A stretch of 40,537 bases of DNA from Candidatus Sulfotelmatobacter sp. (GTDB taxonomy: Bacteria > Acidobacteriota > Terriglobia > Terriglobales > Acidobacteriaceae). A model generated the notes under the pieces. The model worked only from the letters and a program-made list of their open reading frames with translations. It was not told the origin of the DNA and did not search any database. Below, piece by piece: positions 8,864-17,436 of the stretch. Positions within the stretch are counted from its first letter, which is position 1. Every line of letters begins with the position of its first letter. The DNA lies in assembly GCA_030039195.1 (NCBI GenBank), contig JASHQK010000615.1, forward strand, positions 1 through 40,537. Reading direction: 5' to 3'. The translations under genes were made by a program, and so were the position numbers.

Positions 8864-10435
8864 TCAGTTCAAATGGCTGACAACTGCTTTTACTGCATCT
8901 AGAATGGCCCCTTCCTTCACAAGGTTTGTGAGCCGATTGATGTCATCGTGGAGGGGGCGGTCTTCATCCAGCTTTTTCACGCAGGTGCGAATCACCTCAT
9001 AGGCAGCTTGGCTCGCAGGGGAAGGCTTAACCGGGAATCGAAACTCGAACGCTTGCGCCGCAGCCATCAGCTCGATTGCGATTACATACCACGCATTTTC
9101 GATGATCTGTCTGGTCTTGATGGCAGTTGTCATTCCCATCGAAACAAAGTCTTCCTGATCGGCGGCTGCGGGTATCGACCCGGTCGCCGCCGGATGGCTG
9201 AGCACGCGGTTTTCACACGCCAACGCTCCCGCCGTGTATTGCGTCAGCATCAGGCCGGAAAACATTCCGGCACCTTTCGTCAGAAATGGAGGTAATCCCA
9301 TCGACAAATGCGGATTCATCAATCGGTTCAATCTTCTCTCGGATAGGACTGCGACCGTGGCCACAGACATGCCCAGCAATTCCAAAGCAAAAGCCATGGG
9401 CGTACCCTGAAAGTTTGCGCCGGTCAGCACAAGTTCTTCATCGGGGAAGAAGGTGGGATTGTCGGCGGCATGATTGAGCTCGATTTCCAGCATGTAACGA
9501 ATCCACTTGAATGCCTCGCGTGTCGCGCCAATCACTTGCGGGCTGGAACGCAGCGAGTAGGCATCCTGAACCTTCTTGCCGGGCAGCTTAAGCAACTCGG
9601 AGCCATCTGTAAGCCGACGAATGTTTTCGGCGCATTCCTGTGCCCCGGGATATCCACGCACCGCATGAATGCGAGGATCGAAGGCTTGCATGTTGGCATT
9701 CAAAGCCTCAAGAGTCATGGCCAGAGCGACTTCCTGCGTTCTGAGCCATCGTTCGGCGTCGTAGAGTTCGAGACATCCCATTCCGCTGATAAAGTTCGAA
9801 CCATTGATGGCAGCGAGCCCGTCTCTCTCGCGAAAGACAACCGTGGGAATTCCGGCTTGTTCCATTCCTTCATTTGCCGGTAATTTCTTGCCCTTGTAGA
9901 AGACCTCGCCTTCCCCCATAAGTGTGATGGCCATCTGCGCCATCGGCGACAAATCGCCGCAAGCACCAACTGAGCCCTTCTGGCAAACGACCGGCGTCAC
10001 GCCGCGGTTGAGCATCTCCACCTGGGTGCGAACGATTTCCGGTCGAATGCCCGAATGTCCCCAGCAATGTGTGTTGAGCCGGGAGAGCATGGCGGCGCGC
10101 ACGTTCTCCTCACTTGCGGGTTCGCCGCAACCGGCAGCATGGGAGTAAAGCAGAAACTTCTGGTATTTTTCGACCTGCTCAGAAGTGAGTACGACTTCAG
10201 ACAGCTCGCCAATCCCAGTGTTCACACCGTACATGATTTCGCGAGCGCGAATCTTGCGCTCCAGGAGGCTGCGGCACTTGTTCATGCGGCTAATCGCGTC
10301 CGGGTGCAAGCCCACGGACTGGCGGTCGCGGGCAATGGCTGCGACGTCTTCAATCGTTAGAGAGTGTCCATCGAGCACTATGGCACTGTCACTATTCTTG
10401 GGAGCAGAAGTCTCGTGATTCAGTATGACGGTCAT
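8864..10435 (-). CDS. hutH: Histidine/aromatic amino acid ammonia-lyase (MIO family) with Ala-Cys-Gly triad
   Basis: A 523-residue member of the HAL/PAL/TAL family, which eliminates ammonia from histidine or aromatic amino acids through an MIO electrophile. Seen: YGVNTGIG (69-76), a Ser-His pair at 98-99 in LLYSHAAGCGEP (the HAL-type selector position), GSVGACGDLSPMAQ around 154-167, and the later RSSPQVIGA, NHAADNPTF and FQGTPMAFALE active-site segments. The triad that cyclises to MIO is normally Ala-Ser-Gly; here the codon at 9959-9961 is TGC, giving Ala158-Cys159-Gly160. The rest of the active site looks intact. ATG 10435 with GAGGAA upstream is preferred over an extension to 10471. No hutU, hutI or hutG is near, so histidine is not certain; some aminomutases of this family also have Ser-His. 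The gene symbol is provisional. Confidence 0.82.
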   Translation of the reverse strand: MTVILNHETSAPKNSDSAIVLDGHSLTIEDVAAIARDRQSVGLHPDAISRMNKCRSLLERKIRAREIMYGVNTGIGELSEVVLTSEQVEKYQKFLLYSHAAGCGEPASEENVRAAMLSRLNTHCWGHSGIRPEIVRTQVEMLNRGVTPVVCQKGSVGACGDLSPMAQMAITLMGEGEVFYKGKKLPANEGMEQAGIPTVVFRERDGLAAINGSNFISGMGCLELYDAERWLRTQEVALAMTLEALNANMQAFDPRIHAVRGYPGAQECAENIRRLTDGSELLKLPGKKVQDAYSLRSSPQVIGATREAFKWIRYMLEIELNHAADNPTFFPDEELVLTGANFQGTPMAFALELLGMSVATVAVLSERRLNRLMNPHLSMGLPPFLTKGAGMFSGLMLTQYTAGALACENRVLSHPAATGSIPAAADQEDFVSMGMTTAIKTRQIIENAWYVIAIELMAAAQAFEFRFPVKPSPASQAAYEVIRTCVKKLDEDRPLHDDINRLTNLVKEGAILDAVKAVVSHLN

Positions 10436-10567
10436 GACGGTTCCTCGTGGGCGCCTATTCGTCCACTGCACCTCTGTAGACGTATCCTCTCACCAGGGGC
10501 GAAGGACTTGGGAGAATTCAGTGTTGCGAGCAGGTCTTTTTGGTGGGCCGCCCTGGCACAATCCTCC

Positions 10568-10587
10568 GGAATGGAGTTAACCATTCC
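10568..10587. repeat. 7-bp inverted repeat upstream of the ammonia-lyase
   Basis: GGAATGG and CCATTCC flank AGTTAA, making a perfect 7-bp stem with a 6-base loop, 133 bp upstream of the lyase start. It could be an operator or an attenuator-like hairpin. Function is not known. Confidence 0.35.
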
Positions 10588-10599
10588 AGTGATCGCGAC

Positions 10600-10917
10600 T
10601 CAGTGACGCGAATCACAGGGGATCAAACGATATTGAATTTCGCCATTGGCCAAGTTCACGCCAGCTTCTCCCAGCTCTTCAGCCAGACGCTCTCCAGGGT
10701 CAATTGCAAGAATTGGCACAACCCCCGTCACTGCGCTTTGGCCGGCGCACTGGTTTGCAGTTTGCCGTTTGACGGTGTTGAAGGAAGCTTCTTCCGCCAA
10801 CATCAGGATGAGCTTGGCGCGAAAGACGTAGCCCGCTGGCAAGGAACGCGATTGCGCATTGCTATTGAGTTCAGAACGCTGATCGCGGGTAAGGGACACT
10901 TCGCTGCTGGTCGCCAT
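10600..10917 (-). pseudogene. Remnant of an IS630-type transposase N-terminus
   Basis: The first 50 or so codons read like the helix-turn-helix start of IS630-family transposases (LTRDQRSELNSNAQSRSL, then FRAKLILMLAEEASFNTVKRQ). After that the frame loses all resemblance. A short stretch in another frame (LQTSAP) looks like the family's continuation, pointing to a frameshift. No DDE domain follows, and the frame runs out in 105 codons, against about 340 for an intact enzyme. I read it as a decayed fragment rather than a small gene. The direct and inverted repeats next to it (10938-10997) may belong to the same relic. Confidence 0.5.
10602..10617. promoter_or_regulatory. CRP-like site AGTGA-N6-TCACA
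   Basis: The sequence AGTGACGCGAATCACA matches the CRP family consensus TGTGA-N6-TCACA at 9 of 10 positions. It lies about 167 bp upstream of the leftward ammonia-lyase gene. Similar sites precede two other operons in this window (17437 and 36240). Binding is inferred. Confidence 0.4.
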
Positions 10918-10930
10918 ACCCGCTTAGAAG

Positions 10931-10997
10931 CATAACAACTAGTCCCTTTGCGACAGTCGACTAGTAATGGTCACTTCGCGACAGTCCTCTCGTTATG
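10931..10997. repeat. Cluster of nested inverted and direct repeats beside the transposase relic
   Basis: CATAAC (10931-10936) pairs with GTTATG (10992-10997). Inside it ACTAGTC (10938-10944) pairs with GACTAGT (10959-10965). GCGACAGTC occurs twice in the same direction (10950-10958 and 10978-10986, 28 bp apart). The region lies between the transposase relic and the 3' end of the TonB receptor gene. It may be an old element end or a terminator region; neither is proved. Confidence 0.4.
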
Positions 10998-11010
10998 TCA
11001 ACGTCAGCTC

Positions 11011-14000
11011 TCAAAAATCGAAGCGCACCGCAAGTTGGCCGGTGCGGTTTCCACCAAGTCCTTGCGGCAATGTGGCAGTCAACACTCCGAAGGTGCTGGA
11101 GTTGCTGATGTTTAATGCCGGAGGCGCGAAGTTCGTATGATTCAGCGCGTTGGTGAATGTGGCCTCGAACCGCAAGTGATAGCGTTCCTGGAATGAGAAT
11201 TCCTTAGCGAGGCCCGCGTTCACATTAATCTCTCCTGGACCTTGCAATATTCCCAAGCCGCAACTCCCGAAACGTCCTGCGTCCTGAGGAGGAACGGCAA
11301 AACCACTGAGAGCGTAATAAGCCTGCGGCGACCGGTTCGTAGGGATTGGATTGCCCACACAATCTGGTCTCGCGACGGCGCCTCCCAGATATCGTTCATT
11401 GTTCAGGTCAGTGTTCGATTGATCCAGGGCTGGGTTCATGGTTGGCGTCAGCCACTGGCCGGTCTGTAGCAGCGTCACGGTGCTGAAGTTCCAATCTCCA
11501 AGAATCCCGTTGAGAAGCTTGCCGCCACCGCTCCAGGGACGGCCGTGCCCGTAGGGCAATTGATAGCTGCCCCTCACGAGAAAGCGTTGGCGGGGCGTTC
11601 CCACTACGTTGCCCCGGTCGTATCGCAGATTGAAGCGATTGGCGATTTCGACAGCATAAGGCTCTTCGCCAGCAAATGCTGTCGGTGCGTCGGTGCCTTG
11701 GGCGTTGCTGATATTTTTGGCCAAGGTATAGCTGCCCAAGAAAGACAGGCCGTGAGAATTCCTATGCTGGACTTCGGCGGTACCCGCTTGATAATTTGCG
11801 TTTCCGATGCTTTGCGCATACATCAACATGCCGAATTGCTGATAGGGAGAGCGCGGGTCTGCCCAGCCGTTGGCGGGCACGTAAGGAGTAGTGCTGGCTG
11901 GAATTTGGTTTAAATCCACTGTGATCGGCATGTGCCAGGTAGCTTGGCCGACATAGCTGAGACGGACCGCCGTATCCTGCGTGACCTGGCGTTCCAGGGT
12001 GAGGTTCCATTGCGCTGACGTTGGATCCTTGAAGTACGGATCGTTTCCTTCCTCAAATGAGCCTCCGCCTAACTGGACCAGGCCTGGAATAGACGTTTGC
12101 GGAAATTGAAACGCTGGCACGCCATTCTTGACAGAATTCGGGAAGCTAAGCAGATCTGACAGGCCGACGCCCGCGTTGTTGAACGACATGGGACCGAGAG
12201 TGGTGGCCGTGAACAAGCCAACCCCGGCGCGAATCACGGTTCTGTCATTGTCGAACGGCCGGTATGCAACACTCACCCGCGGGTCGAAATCATGCATCGG
12301 CGTGTTTCTAAGACCCTGCGGCAGACCGGCCTTGCTGGCCGACTCCACGTTCGTGCAGGTTAGCGCGGTGTTCCGGTTGGGAAGAGAGCAACCGTTGAAC
12401 GATTCAAGAACTCCGGTGTAAACGGTGGTGAGGAGAGGACTATTTGCGACCGTGGTCGAGAATTTGTCGGGAACGACAATGCTGTTGAGGTAAGGGTCAA
12501 AGCTGGCCAGGTCGCCGGTAGTTTCGATAAACGCGGGGAGCCGTTCCCAGCGCAATCCAAAGTTCAGCGTTAAATGATGATTCACCTGCCATTCGTCTTG
12601 GCCGTAGACGCCCCAGTGCCAGGAGTATGCGTTAATTTGCGGGCTGGTGACTGCGAAGAACGACTGGGGCAGGCCAAGAAGAAAGTCGCCGAAAGAATAG
12701 TTGGTGATCGAGCCGTTGAAGTTGAAGTCACCGTAGTCGTCGGACGGGGCATAAAACATAGGAGCGCTGTAGAATTGCCGGCGCGCATCCAATCCAAATC
12801 GCAGCGAATGCTTGTGAATGACGCGCGTGAGATTGTCGGTGAATTGGATGTTTGATGAGATCGTAGTCCCCACGCGGCCCTGGCCGATGTTGGTGATGGT
12901 CCCGTCGCTGAACGAGAAGGTTGGAAACGCTTCTCCCGTCGGATGCGCGCTGAGATTGATCCCGTTATTCAAGATCAGACCGAGTTGATTGATCGCGCTG
13001 GCTCCTTGCATCGGGAACGTTTCGTTCTCCGTAAAGTGCGTCAGCCCGAAACGAAATTCATTGAGCAGCGTTGGACTGAACACATAGTTGTAGGAGGCTG
13101 TCAGGCTTCGGTTTTGCTCGTGCGCTTCATCATTCGGCAGGAATGCGTTTGCGGGTGAAATGACCGTATCGTTGTCCGACTGACTGAGGTTGACGTTTTT
13201 CCAACTGTATCGCACATAGACCTGCTGCTTAGGAGTCAGGGACTGGTCGACCCGAACATCCCAGCCGTTTGAGTTCGACGGAATGGGCATCAGCGTTTGA
13301 TAGTTGTAGGCTGGGTTGACGATTCCTAGATTTGCATTGGGCTCGGGATAGTAGTTGTTCAGCAGTGTCATCGCGACGGGATTGATGCAATCCGTTGAAT
13401 TGGCACACGGGTTTCCTGTGCCGCCGGGGATCGTATTGTTCGGGTATGGATTCCCCGTGAATGGGTCCGTGAGCACACCGGGAGATCCTGGGATGTTCAC
13501 GAGATCGGTCAGATTGCCTTGTCTTTCGGCCTGCGTGGGAACAAGAAGCAGCATGGGAGCGGAAGTAGTTTTCCGGTTTCCCTCGTAATCTGTGAAAAAG
13601 TAGGTCTTCCTGCTCCTGCCATTCCACAACCCTGGAATAATAACCGGTCCACCGAGGCTTCCCCCGAATGTGTTGAAGTTTTTGGGCGCCTTAGTCGTAA
13701 ACCCGTAGATTGTAGAGTCCAGCGCATCGTTCTGAAAATATTCATAGGCACTGCCGTGCCAGGTCTCTGTGCCGCTCTTGGTGGTAAACGTCACGTCGCC
13801 AATCTGCGCGAATTCGGCGTTGTTGTTGAAGGCGGTCACCTTGGTTTCCGAGATTCCTTCCGAGGAGGGATAGGCATCGTGCAGCGCGCCGTTGGCTCGC
13901 ACGTTCGCAGTAGAGATTCCGTCCACGGAAAAACCGGTCTGGGCTGCGGTGGCGCCTCCAATGGAGATATTGCCTTGACTGTCGGTAACCACCGTGGGCG

Positions 14001-14616
14001 ACACCGCAAGAGTCGCCAAGGGGCTGCTGGAGACAGCTCTGGAATTCATCGGGAGTTCGGTAATGTCTTGATTCAGGACGGTGTCGCCGATGGTGGCGTT
14101 CTCGGTATTCACTTGTGAGGCGCCCGCGCTGACTTCGATCGTCGTTGTCGCAGTCACAACCGACAGCACGAATGGGATGCGCAATTCCTGGCGGGCATCC
14201 AGCGCAACAGAAGCCACTGCTGCATCTTTTAATCCATCGTGGTGCACCCTGAGCTTATAGTGCCCCGCTTTGAGATTCTCCAAAATGAATTCACCAGAAC
14301 TGGTTGAGGTGGTCTTGCGCTCTACGTTGTCATCCAGCGATTGCGCGCTGATCACGGCGTCGGTAACCACGGCGCCCGTAACATCGGTCACAGTGCCCAG
14401 AATAGTGCCGAATGTTGACTGAGCGTTCGCGCTGCACATGCTGCCACAAAGAACAAGCAGGAGCGTTGCCACCTTCACTGTCGCGTTCCGGGCGGCTGTA
14501 CTGCCGATTCTCGACACTCGGCGTTCCGCCCTGCTGTACATGGCGACTCTATCGAGTCGCCGAACAGTCGAGCTAATGAATGAAGTACAGCGAGATGCCA
14601 TTTCGGATTGCATCAT
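11011..14616 (-). CDS. TonB-dependent outer-membrane receptor with N-terminal carboxypeptidase-regulatory-like domain
   Basis: A protein of about 1,201 residues. The signal peptide core (ATLLLVLCGSMCSANAQ) follows a long charged N-terminus. Next is a carboxypeptidase-regulatory-like beta-sandwich (ILGTVTDVTGAVVTDAVI... SSGEFILENLKAGHYKL). A plug domain follows (DITELPMNSRAV... GFSVDGIST), and the rest reads as a 22-strand-type barrel ending in a C-terminal Phe (QLAVRFDF), the outer-membrane assembly signal. This is the oar-like receptor type expanded in Acidobacteriota; it is assumed to import glycans or other large nutrients, substrate unknown. ATG 14616 has AGAGGAG nine bases upstream and is preferred over the open extension to 14814. 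Phased 11-bp repeats at 14680-14723 suggest control by the adjacent KdpE-like regulator. Confidence 0.9.
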   Translation of the reverse strand: MMQSEMASRCTSFISSTVRRLDRVAMYSRAERRVSRIGSTAARNATVKVATLLLVLCGSMCSANAQSTFGTILGTVTDVTGAVVTDAVISAQSLDDNVERKTTSTSSGEFILENLKAGHYKLRVHHDGLKDAAVASVALDARQELRIPFVLSVVTATTTIEVSAGASQVNTENATIGDTVLNQDITELPMNSRAVSSSPLATLAVSPTVVTDSQGNISIGGATAAQTGFSVDGISTANVRANGALHDAYPSSEGISETKVTAFNNNAEFAQIGDVTFTTKSGTETWHGSAYEYFQNDALDSTIYGFTTKAPKNFNTFGGSLGGPVIIPGLWNGRSRKTYFFTDYEGNRKTTSAPMLLLVPTQAERQGNLTDLVNIPGSPGVLTDPFTGNPYPNNTIPGGTGNPCANSTDCINPVAMTLLNNYYPEPNANLGIVNPAYNYQTLMPIPSNSNGWDVRVDQSLTPKQQVYVRYSWKNVNLSQSDNDTVISPANAFLPNDEAHEQNRSLTASYNYVFSPTLLNEFRFGLTHFTENETFPMQGASAINQLGLILNNGINLSAHPTGEAFPTFSFSDGTITNIGQGRVGTTISSNIQFTDNLTRVIHKHSLRFGLDARRQFYSAPMFYAPSDDYGDFNFNGSITNYSFGDFLLGLPQSFFAVTSPQINAYSWHWGVYGQDEWQVNHHLTLNFGLRWERLPAFIETTGDLASFDPYLNSIVVPDKFSTTVANSPLLTTVYTGVLESFNGCSLPNRNTALTCTNVESASKAGLPQGLRNTPMHDFDPRVSVAYRPFDNDRTVIRAGVGLFTATTLGPMSFNNAGVGLSDLLSFPNSVKNGVPAFQFPQTSIPGLVQLGGGSFEEGNDPYFKDPTSAQWNLTLERQVTQDTAVRLSYVGQATWHMPITVDLNQIPASTTPYVPANGWADPRSPYQQFGMLMYAQSIGNANYQAGTAEVQHRNSHGLSFLGSYTLAKNISNAQGTDAPTAFAGEEPYAVEIANRFNLRYDRGNVVGTPRQRFLVRGSYQLPYGHGRPWSGGGKLLNGILGDWNFSTVTLLQTGQWLTPTMNPALDQSNTDLNNERYLGGAVARPDCVGNPIPTNRSPQAYYALSGFAVPPQDAGRFGSCGLGILQGPGEINVNAGLAKEFSFQERYHLRFEATFTNALNHTNFAPPALNISNSSTFGVLTATLPQGLGGNRTGQLAVRFDF

Positions 14617-14679
14617 GGTGTCAGACTCCTCTGATAAAGCTCTTGGTCGAATCACGATGCGGCAGACTAGCAATCGCGG

Positions 14680-14723
14680 CGTGAGGAAGTCGTGAGGAAC
14701 TAATAAATTGTGCGTAAATGAGC
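14680..14723 (-). promoter_or_regulatory. Phased 11-bp repeats upstream of the TonB receptor (putative response-regulator box)
   Basis: On the plus strand CGTGAGGAAGT (14680), CGTGAGGAACT (14691) and CGTAAATGAGC (14713) start exactly 11, then 22 bases apart. The unit matches the repeats at 17194-17226 in sequence, strand and phase. OmpR/PhoB-family regulators bind direct repeats spaced by one helical turn, so this is a plausible site for the adjacent KdpE-like protein, 63 bp before the receptor start. Binding is inferred. Confidence 0.55.
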
Positions 14724-14818
14724 CCTCAAAGTTTTTGTCGTCGCAATCGAAACTTCGAATAGCCGCGAAGGGCGGGGTCTCGCGGCGGCTGTCGCTGATG
14801 GTAAGAGGGTTCAATTAA

Positions 14819-14896
14819 GACGGAGCGCGACCGGAAAACAAACGCAGCCGTCAGAAGGATGCTCGGCTGGTCGTCGGTTGGGATCGTCGCGCCGTC
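14819..14896 (-). terminator. Possible terminator or long hairpin after the response regulator gene
   Basis: GCGCGAC (14825-14831) pairs with GTCGCGC (14886-14892), extended by GACG/CGTC arms across a 2-base bulge. It begins just past the regulator's stop codon on the minus strand. The loop is long (54 bases) and only a short T-rich stretch follows, so termination is uncertain. Confidence 0.3.
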
Positions 14897-14899
14897 TTT

Positions 14900-15595
14900 T
14901 CAATTCCGCAGGTCTGACGTTTTCGCATCTTTGAAACGGTAACCGAAATGCGAATCCGTAAGTAAGTACTCGGGCCTGGCAGGCACGTCCTCTAACTTCT
15001 TACGCAACTGACGCATAAACGTGCGCAGATATTCGGACTCCTCGCCATACTCGCTTCCCCATACCGAGGTCAACAGATCTTTGTGCGCCAGAGGTCTGCC
15101 AGCGTGTAACATCAAGCACTGCAAAAGATCGAACTCCTTCGGGGTCAAGTGGACAACGATGCCGGACTTTCGCACAAGTCGACGGTCGATATCCAGTTCG
15201 ATGTCACCTATAGTGATCACGCCGTCCTCCTGCGAACGGCGCACCGCAGCTCGAATGCGGGCGATCAATTCTCCAACGTGGAACGGCTTCGTGACGTAGT
15301 CGTCCGCCCCTGCATCGAACGCCTCAATCTTGTCCTCGGCGCAGTCGCGGACCGTGAGCATCAAAATGGGAAGACGGGGAGACAATCTGCGCAGAGCCCG
15401 GCATGCGTCGATTCCACCGACCCCAGGCATATTGATATCAAGGAGCACTGCATCATATCGCTGCCTGCGAAGTAAGGACAAAGCCCTGTCCGCTCCCGAA
15501 GCTTCCTCAACATGGAAACCCAGGGGAGTCAGGCTCACTTGAAGTGCTCGCCGAATCGCAGGCTCATCGTCGACCACAAGGATTTTAGTTTGCAA
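14900..15595 (-). CDS. KdpE-like OmpR/PhoB family response regulator
   Basis: A 231-residue two-domain regulator. The receiver domain has the acidic pocket VVDDEP (Asp9-Asp10), phosphoacceptor Asp53 in AVLLDINMPG, Thr81 and Lys103 in VTKPF. A winged-helix DNA-binding domain follows from about 130 (LTPKEFDLLQCLMLHAGRPL... LRKKLE... GYRF). It is most like KdpE. The only ATG in frame (15664) would add 23 unsuited residues overlapping the kinase gene. A TTG at 15593-15595, with AAGGAGGG upstream, gives a start directly at QTKILVVDD. That start overlaps the kinase stop by 11 bases, so the two are probably translationally coupled. The kdpFABC potassium pump is absent here, so its target may instead be the receptor gene downstream. 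Confidence 0.9.
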   Translation of the reverse strand: MQTKILVVDDEPAIRRALQVSLTPLGFHVEEASGADRALSLLRRQRYDAVLLDINMPGVGGIDACRALRRLSPRLPILMLTVRDCAEDKIEAFDAGADDYVTKPFHVGELIARIRAAVRRSQEDGVITIGDIELDIDRRLVRKSGIVVHLTPKEFDLLQCLMLHAGRPLAHKDLLTSVWGSEYGEESEYLRTFMRQLRKKLEDVPARPEYLLTDSHFGYRFKDAKTSDLRN

Positions 15596-17150
15596 CGGAC
15601 TCGTGTTCCCTCCTTTCAAGCATGGGAAGAGACAGAAAGAACGTAGTACCAGTTTCCCGTTCACTACTCACCCAAACTTCACCGTGATGCGCGGCGATGG
15701 TTTTCCTTGCGATCGCCAGGCCGATCCCGCTACCGGGCGCTCGGTGCTTGGTGGTGGGACTGCGATAGAACCGCTCAAAAATCAGCTCGATCTCTTCGGG
15801 GGCTATGAATGAGCCGTCATTGTGAACAGCGACCACGACATGATTGTTCTGCTTCTCCGCGGAGAGTCCTATCGGAGAATCGGGTTTGGAATATTTCGCA
15901 GCGTTGAGGAGAAGTTCTGTGATCGTGATGGCGAGTAACTGTCGATCAGCGGGAACCTCTAGATTCCGGTCCCTCACACACACTTGAACTGGGTGGCCGT
16001 AAAGTTGGTCGGAGGACTCGTCCAGAATTTCATCGATCAACTGTGGAAGCAAGATATGCTCCAACCGTAGTTGCACGTTTGTCGAGTCGATCTTCGCCAT
16101 CTGAAGGAACCCGTTCGTCATCGTATCGAGTTGGATTGATTGCTCGTGTATCAGCTCCACAAGTTCCGTTTGCGCTGGGCTGAGATGTTTCATCTCTAGA
16201 AGACCCGAAGCGCCGGCACGAATAACTGTTAAAGGAGTCTTGAAGGCATGTGCCAGGCCATCGAGAATGGTTTTCCTCAGCTGTTCGCCGTAACGAATCG
16301 CCTCTGCATGGCTTTCCTTTTCGAACGAGCGAGATCGCTCCAGTGCGGTGGCCACGAGTGACGTGATGGCGTCCACCATAATCGGAGTCAGATTTCCCCC
16401 GCATAGCACGATTGCACCGATTGGGCTGGATCCGCTGCGAAGAACACGTAGCCACTTCTGTGAGTCCTGATCGTCATGGCTTGTATTAGACAGGTATATA
16501 TCGCGCACAAGTTTCTGGTTTTCCTTGTGGCGCAGTCCCTCGGCATCCGATCGCACGAAGGTAGAATCGAAAATGGCGGCGGACTCCAGTTCGATATGCC
16601 GAATGATCAGCTCCACAATCTGTGGTCCCGGAGGCTGATGGCGATTGAGCAGCAGAATGCTGCGACTGAGTTCGTAGAGTCTCTCCGCGTTCTGACGGTG
16701 AATGACTGCCTCCCGCATATGATCCTGCACTCGAATGGAAAGTCGGCTAACTACTAACGCAGTGAATTCAAAAGATGCGAGTGCAATCCAGTTCTGCGGA
16801 TCAGCGATTTGAAAGCTCAGGATTGGCGAGACAAAGAAATAATCCAAGCATATTGCTGCCACGACGGAGGCGCCGGTGGCCGGCCAGAACCCCAACCTCA
16901 GGGCTGTTAGGACAACGACCAGCAGACTGATGGAGCTGGCAGCCGAAAAATTAAGGTGCAAGCGGAACGCGCAATAGTTCAGGAGCAACGCTAGCGTAGC
17001 TCCAGCCAACAGCGGCAACGCTGATCGCAGCGCCTCTCTCTTGTTTCTGGAGTTCGCAGCGGACATTGGTATCTGTACTTCGGCGCAGGGAGGCGCCGCC
17101 CACTCAGGAGATGGTTTGGCGAGCTCAGCGAATAAGCCTGCGCCGCACAC
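15585..17150 (-). CDS. KdpD-like sensor histidine kinase (DUF4118 membrane domain, no universal-stress N-terminus)
   Basis: A 521-residue kinase. Several closely spaced membrane helices lie at about 43-135 (LPLLAGATLALLLNYC through FTALVVSRL), the DUF4118 arrangement of KdpD. A GAF-like region spans about 155-275. The H-box is LDGLAHAFKTPLTVIRAG with His301. The ATPase has an N-box (ELLLNAAKYS) and GSGIGLAIAR. The large cytoplasmic KdpD sensor and Usp domains are missing, so it may not sense potassium. The start is GTG 17150, with AAGGAG only 3 bases upstream. ATG 17066 (MSAANSR) is an alternative with no clear ribosome site. Three phased 11-bp repeats lie 44 bp upstream. It is followed, with an overlap, by its response regulator. 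Confidence 0.88.
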   Translation of the reverse strand: MCGAGLFAELAKPSPEWAAPPCAEVQIPMSAANSRNKREALRSALPLLAGATLALLLNYCAFRLHLNFSAASSISLLVVVLTALRLGFWPATGASVVAAICLDYFFVSPILSFQIADPQNWIALASFEFTALVVSRLSIRVQDHMREAVIHRQNAERLYELSRSILLLNRHQPPGPQIVELIIRHIELESAAIFDSTFVRSDAEGLRHKENQKLVRDIYLSNTSHDDQDSQKWLRVLRSGSSPIGAIVLCGGNLTPIMVDAITSLVATALERSRSFEKESHAEAIRYGEQLRKTILDGLAHAFKTPLTVIRAGASGLLEMKHLSPAQTELVELIHEQSIQLDTMTNGFLQMAKIDSTNVQLRLEHILLPQLIDEILDESSDQLYGHPVQVCVRDRNLEVPADRQLLAITITELLLNAAKYSKPDSPIGLSAEKQNNHVVVAVHNDGSFIAPEEIELIFERFYRSPTTKHRAPGSGIGLAIARKTIAAHHGEVWVSSERETGTTFFLSLPMLERREHESVAN

Positions 17151-17193
17151 TAACTCCTTGTTCTCCCACGGCTACAAGGCTAAGCCGAATTCA

Positions 17194-17226
17194 CGTAAGG
17201 AATCCGTAAAGAATGCGTGAACAATT
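17194..17226 (-). promoter_or_regulatory. Three tandem 11-bp direct repeats upstream of the kinase gene (putative autoregulatory box)
   Basis: CGTAAGGAATC, CGTAAAGAATG and CGTGAACAATT follow one another without gaps at 17194, 17205 and 17216. On the kinase coding strand this reads as TTCYTTACG-type units in 11-bp phase. It lies 44 bp upstream of the GTG start of the leftward kinase-regulator operon. The same unit and phase recur at 14680-14723. Autoregulation is inferred from the OmpR/PhoB binding mode. Confidence 0.6.
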
Positions 17227-17374
17227 TGCATCGCTGCCATCGATTTTCTGAATGATGGGTCCGCCGAAGCCGATCGGAGTGATCTGAATTCACAGCGACG
17301 CCTCGCGTGAAGAACCCGAACATCTGGGGATGTGACCCAGTGAGTGAGGGGTTCTGGGAATTACCACGGTGCCG

Positions 17375-17402
17375 GAAGCGTTTCATGAAGCTCGAACGCT
17401 TC
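17375..17402. repeat. 8-bp inverted repeat in the divergent promoter region
   Basis: GAAGCGTT (17375-17382) and AACGCTTC (17395-17402) form an inverted repeat with a 12-base spacer. It lies between the leftward kinase operon and the rightward cytochrome operon and could be an operator. The rest of the 17151-17559 gap holds the 11-bp repeats, the CRP-like sites and no gene I can support. Confidence 0.3.
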
Positions 17403-17436
17403 AAGGACGCCAGAACGCTACCTACGGCTGTCCTCC

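Noticed and set aside
14900-17150. Genuine Kdp potassium-pump regulation
   Set aside because: No kdpFABC gene is present and the kinase lacks the KdpD N-terminal sensor domains, so a potassium role is not supported.
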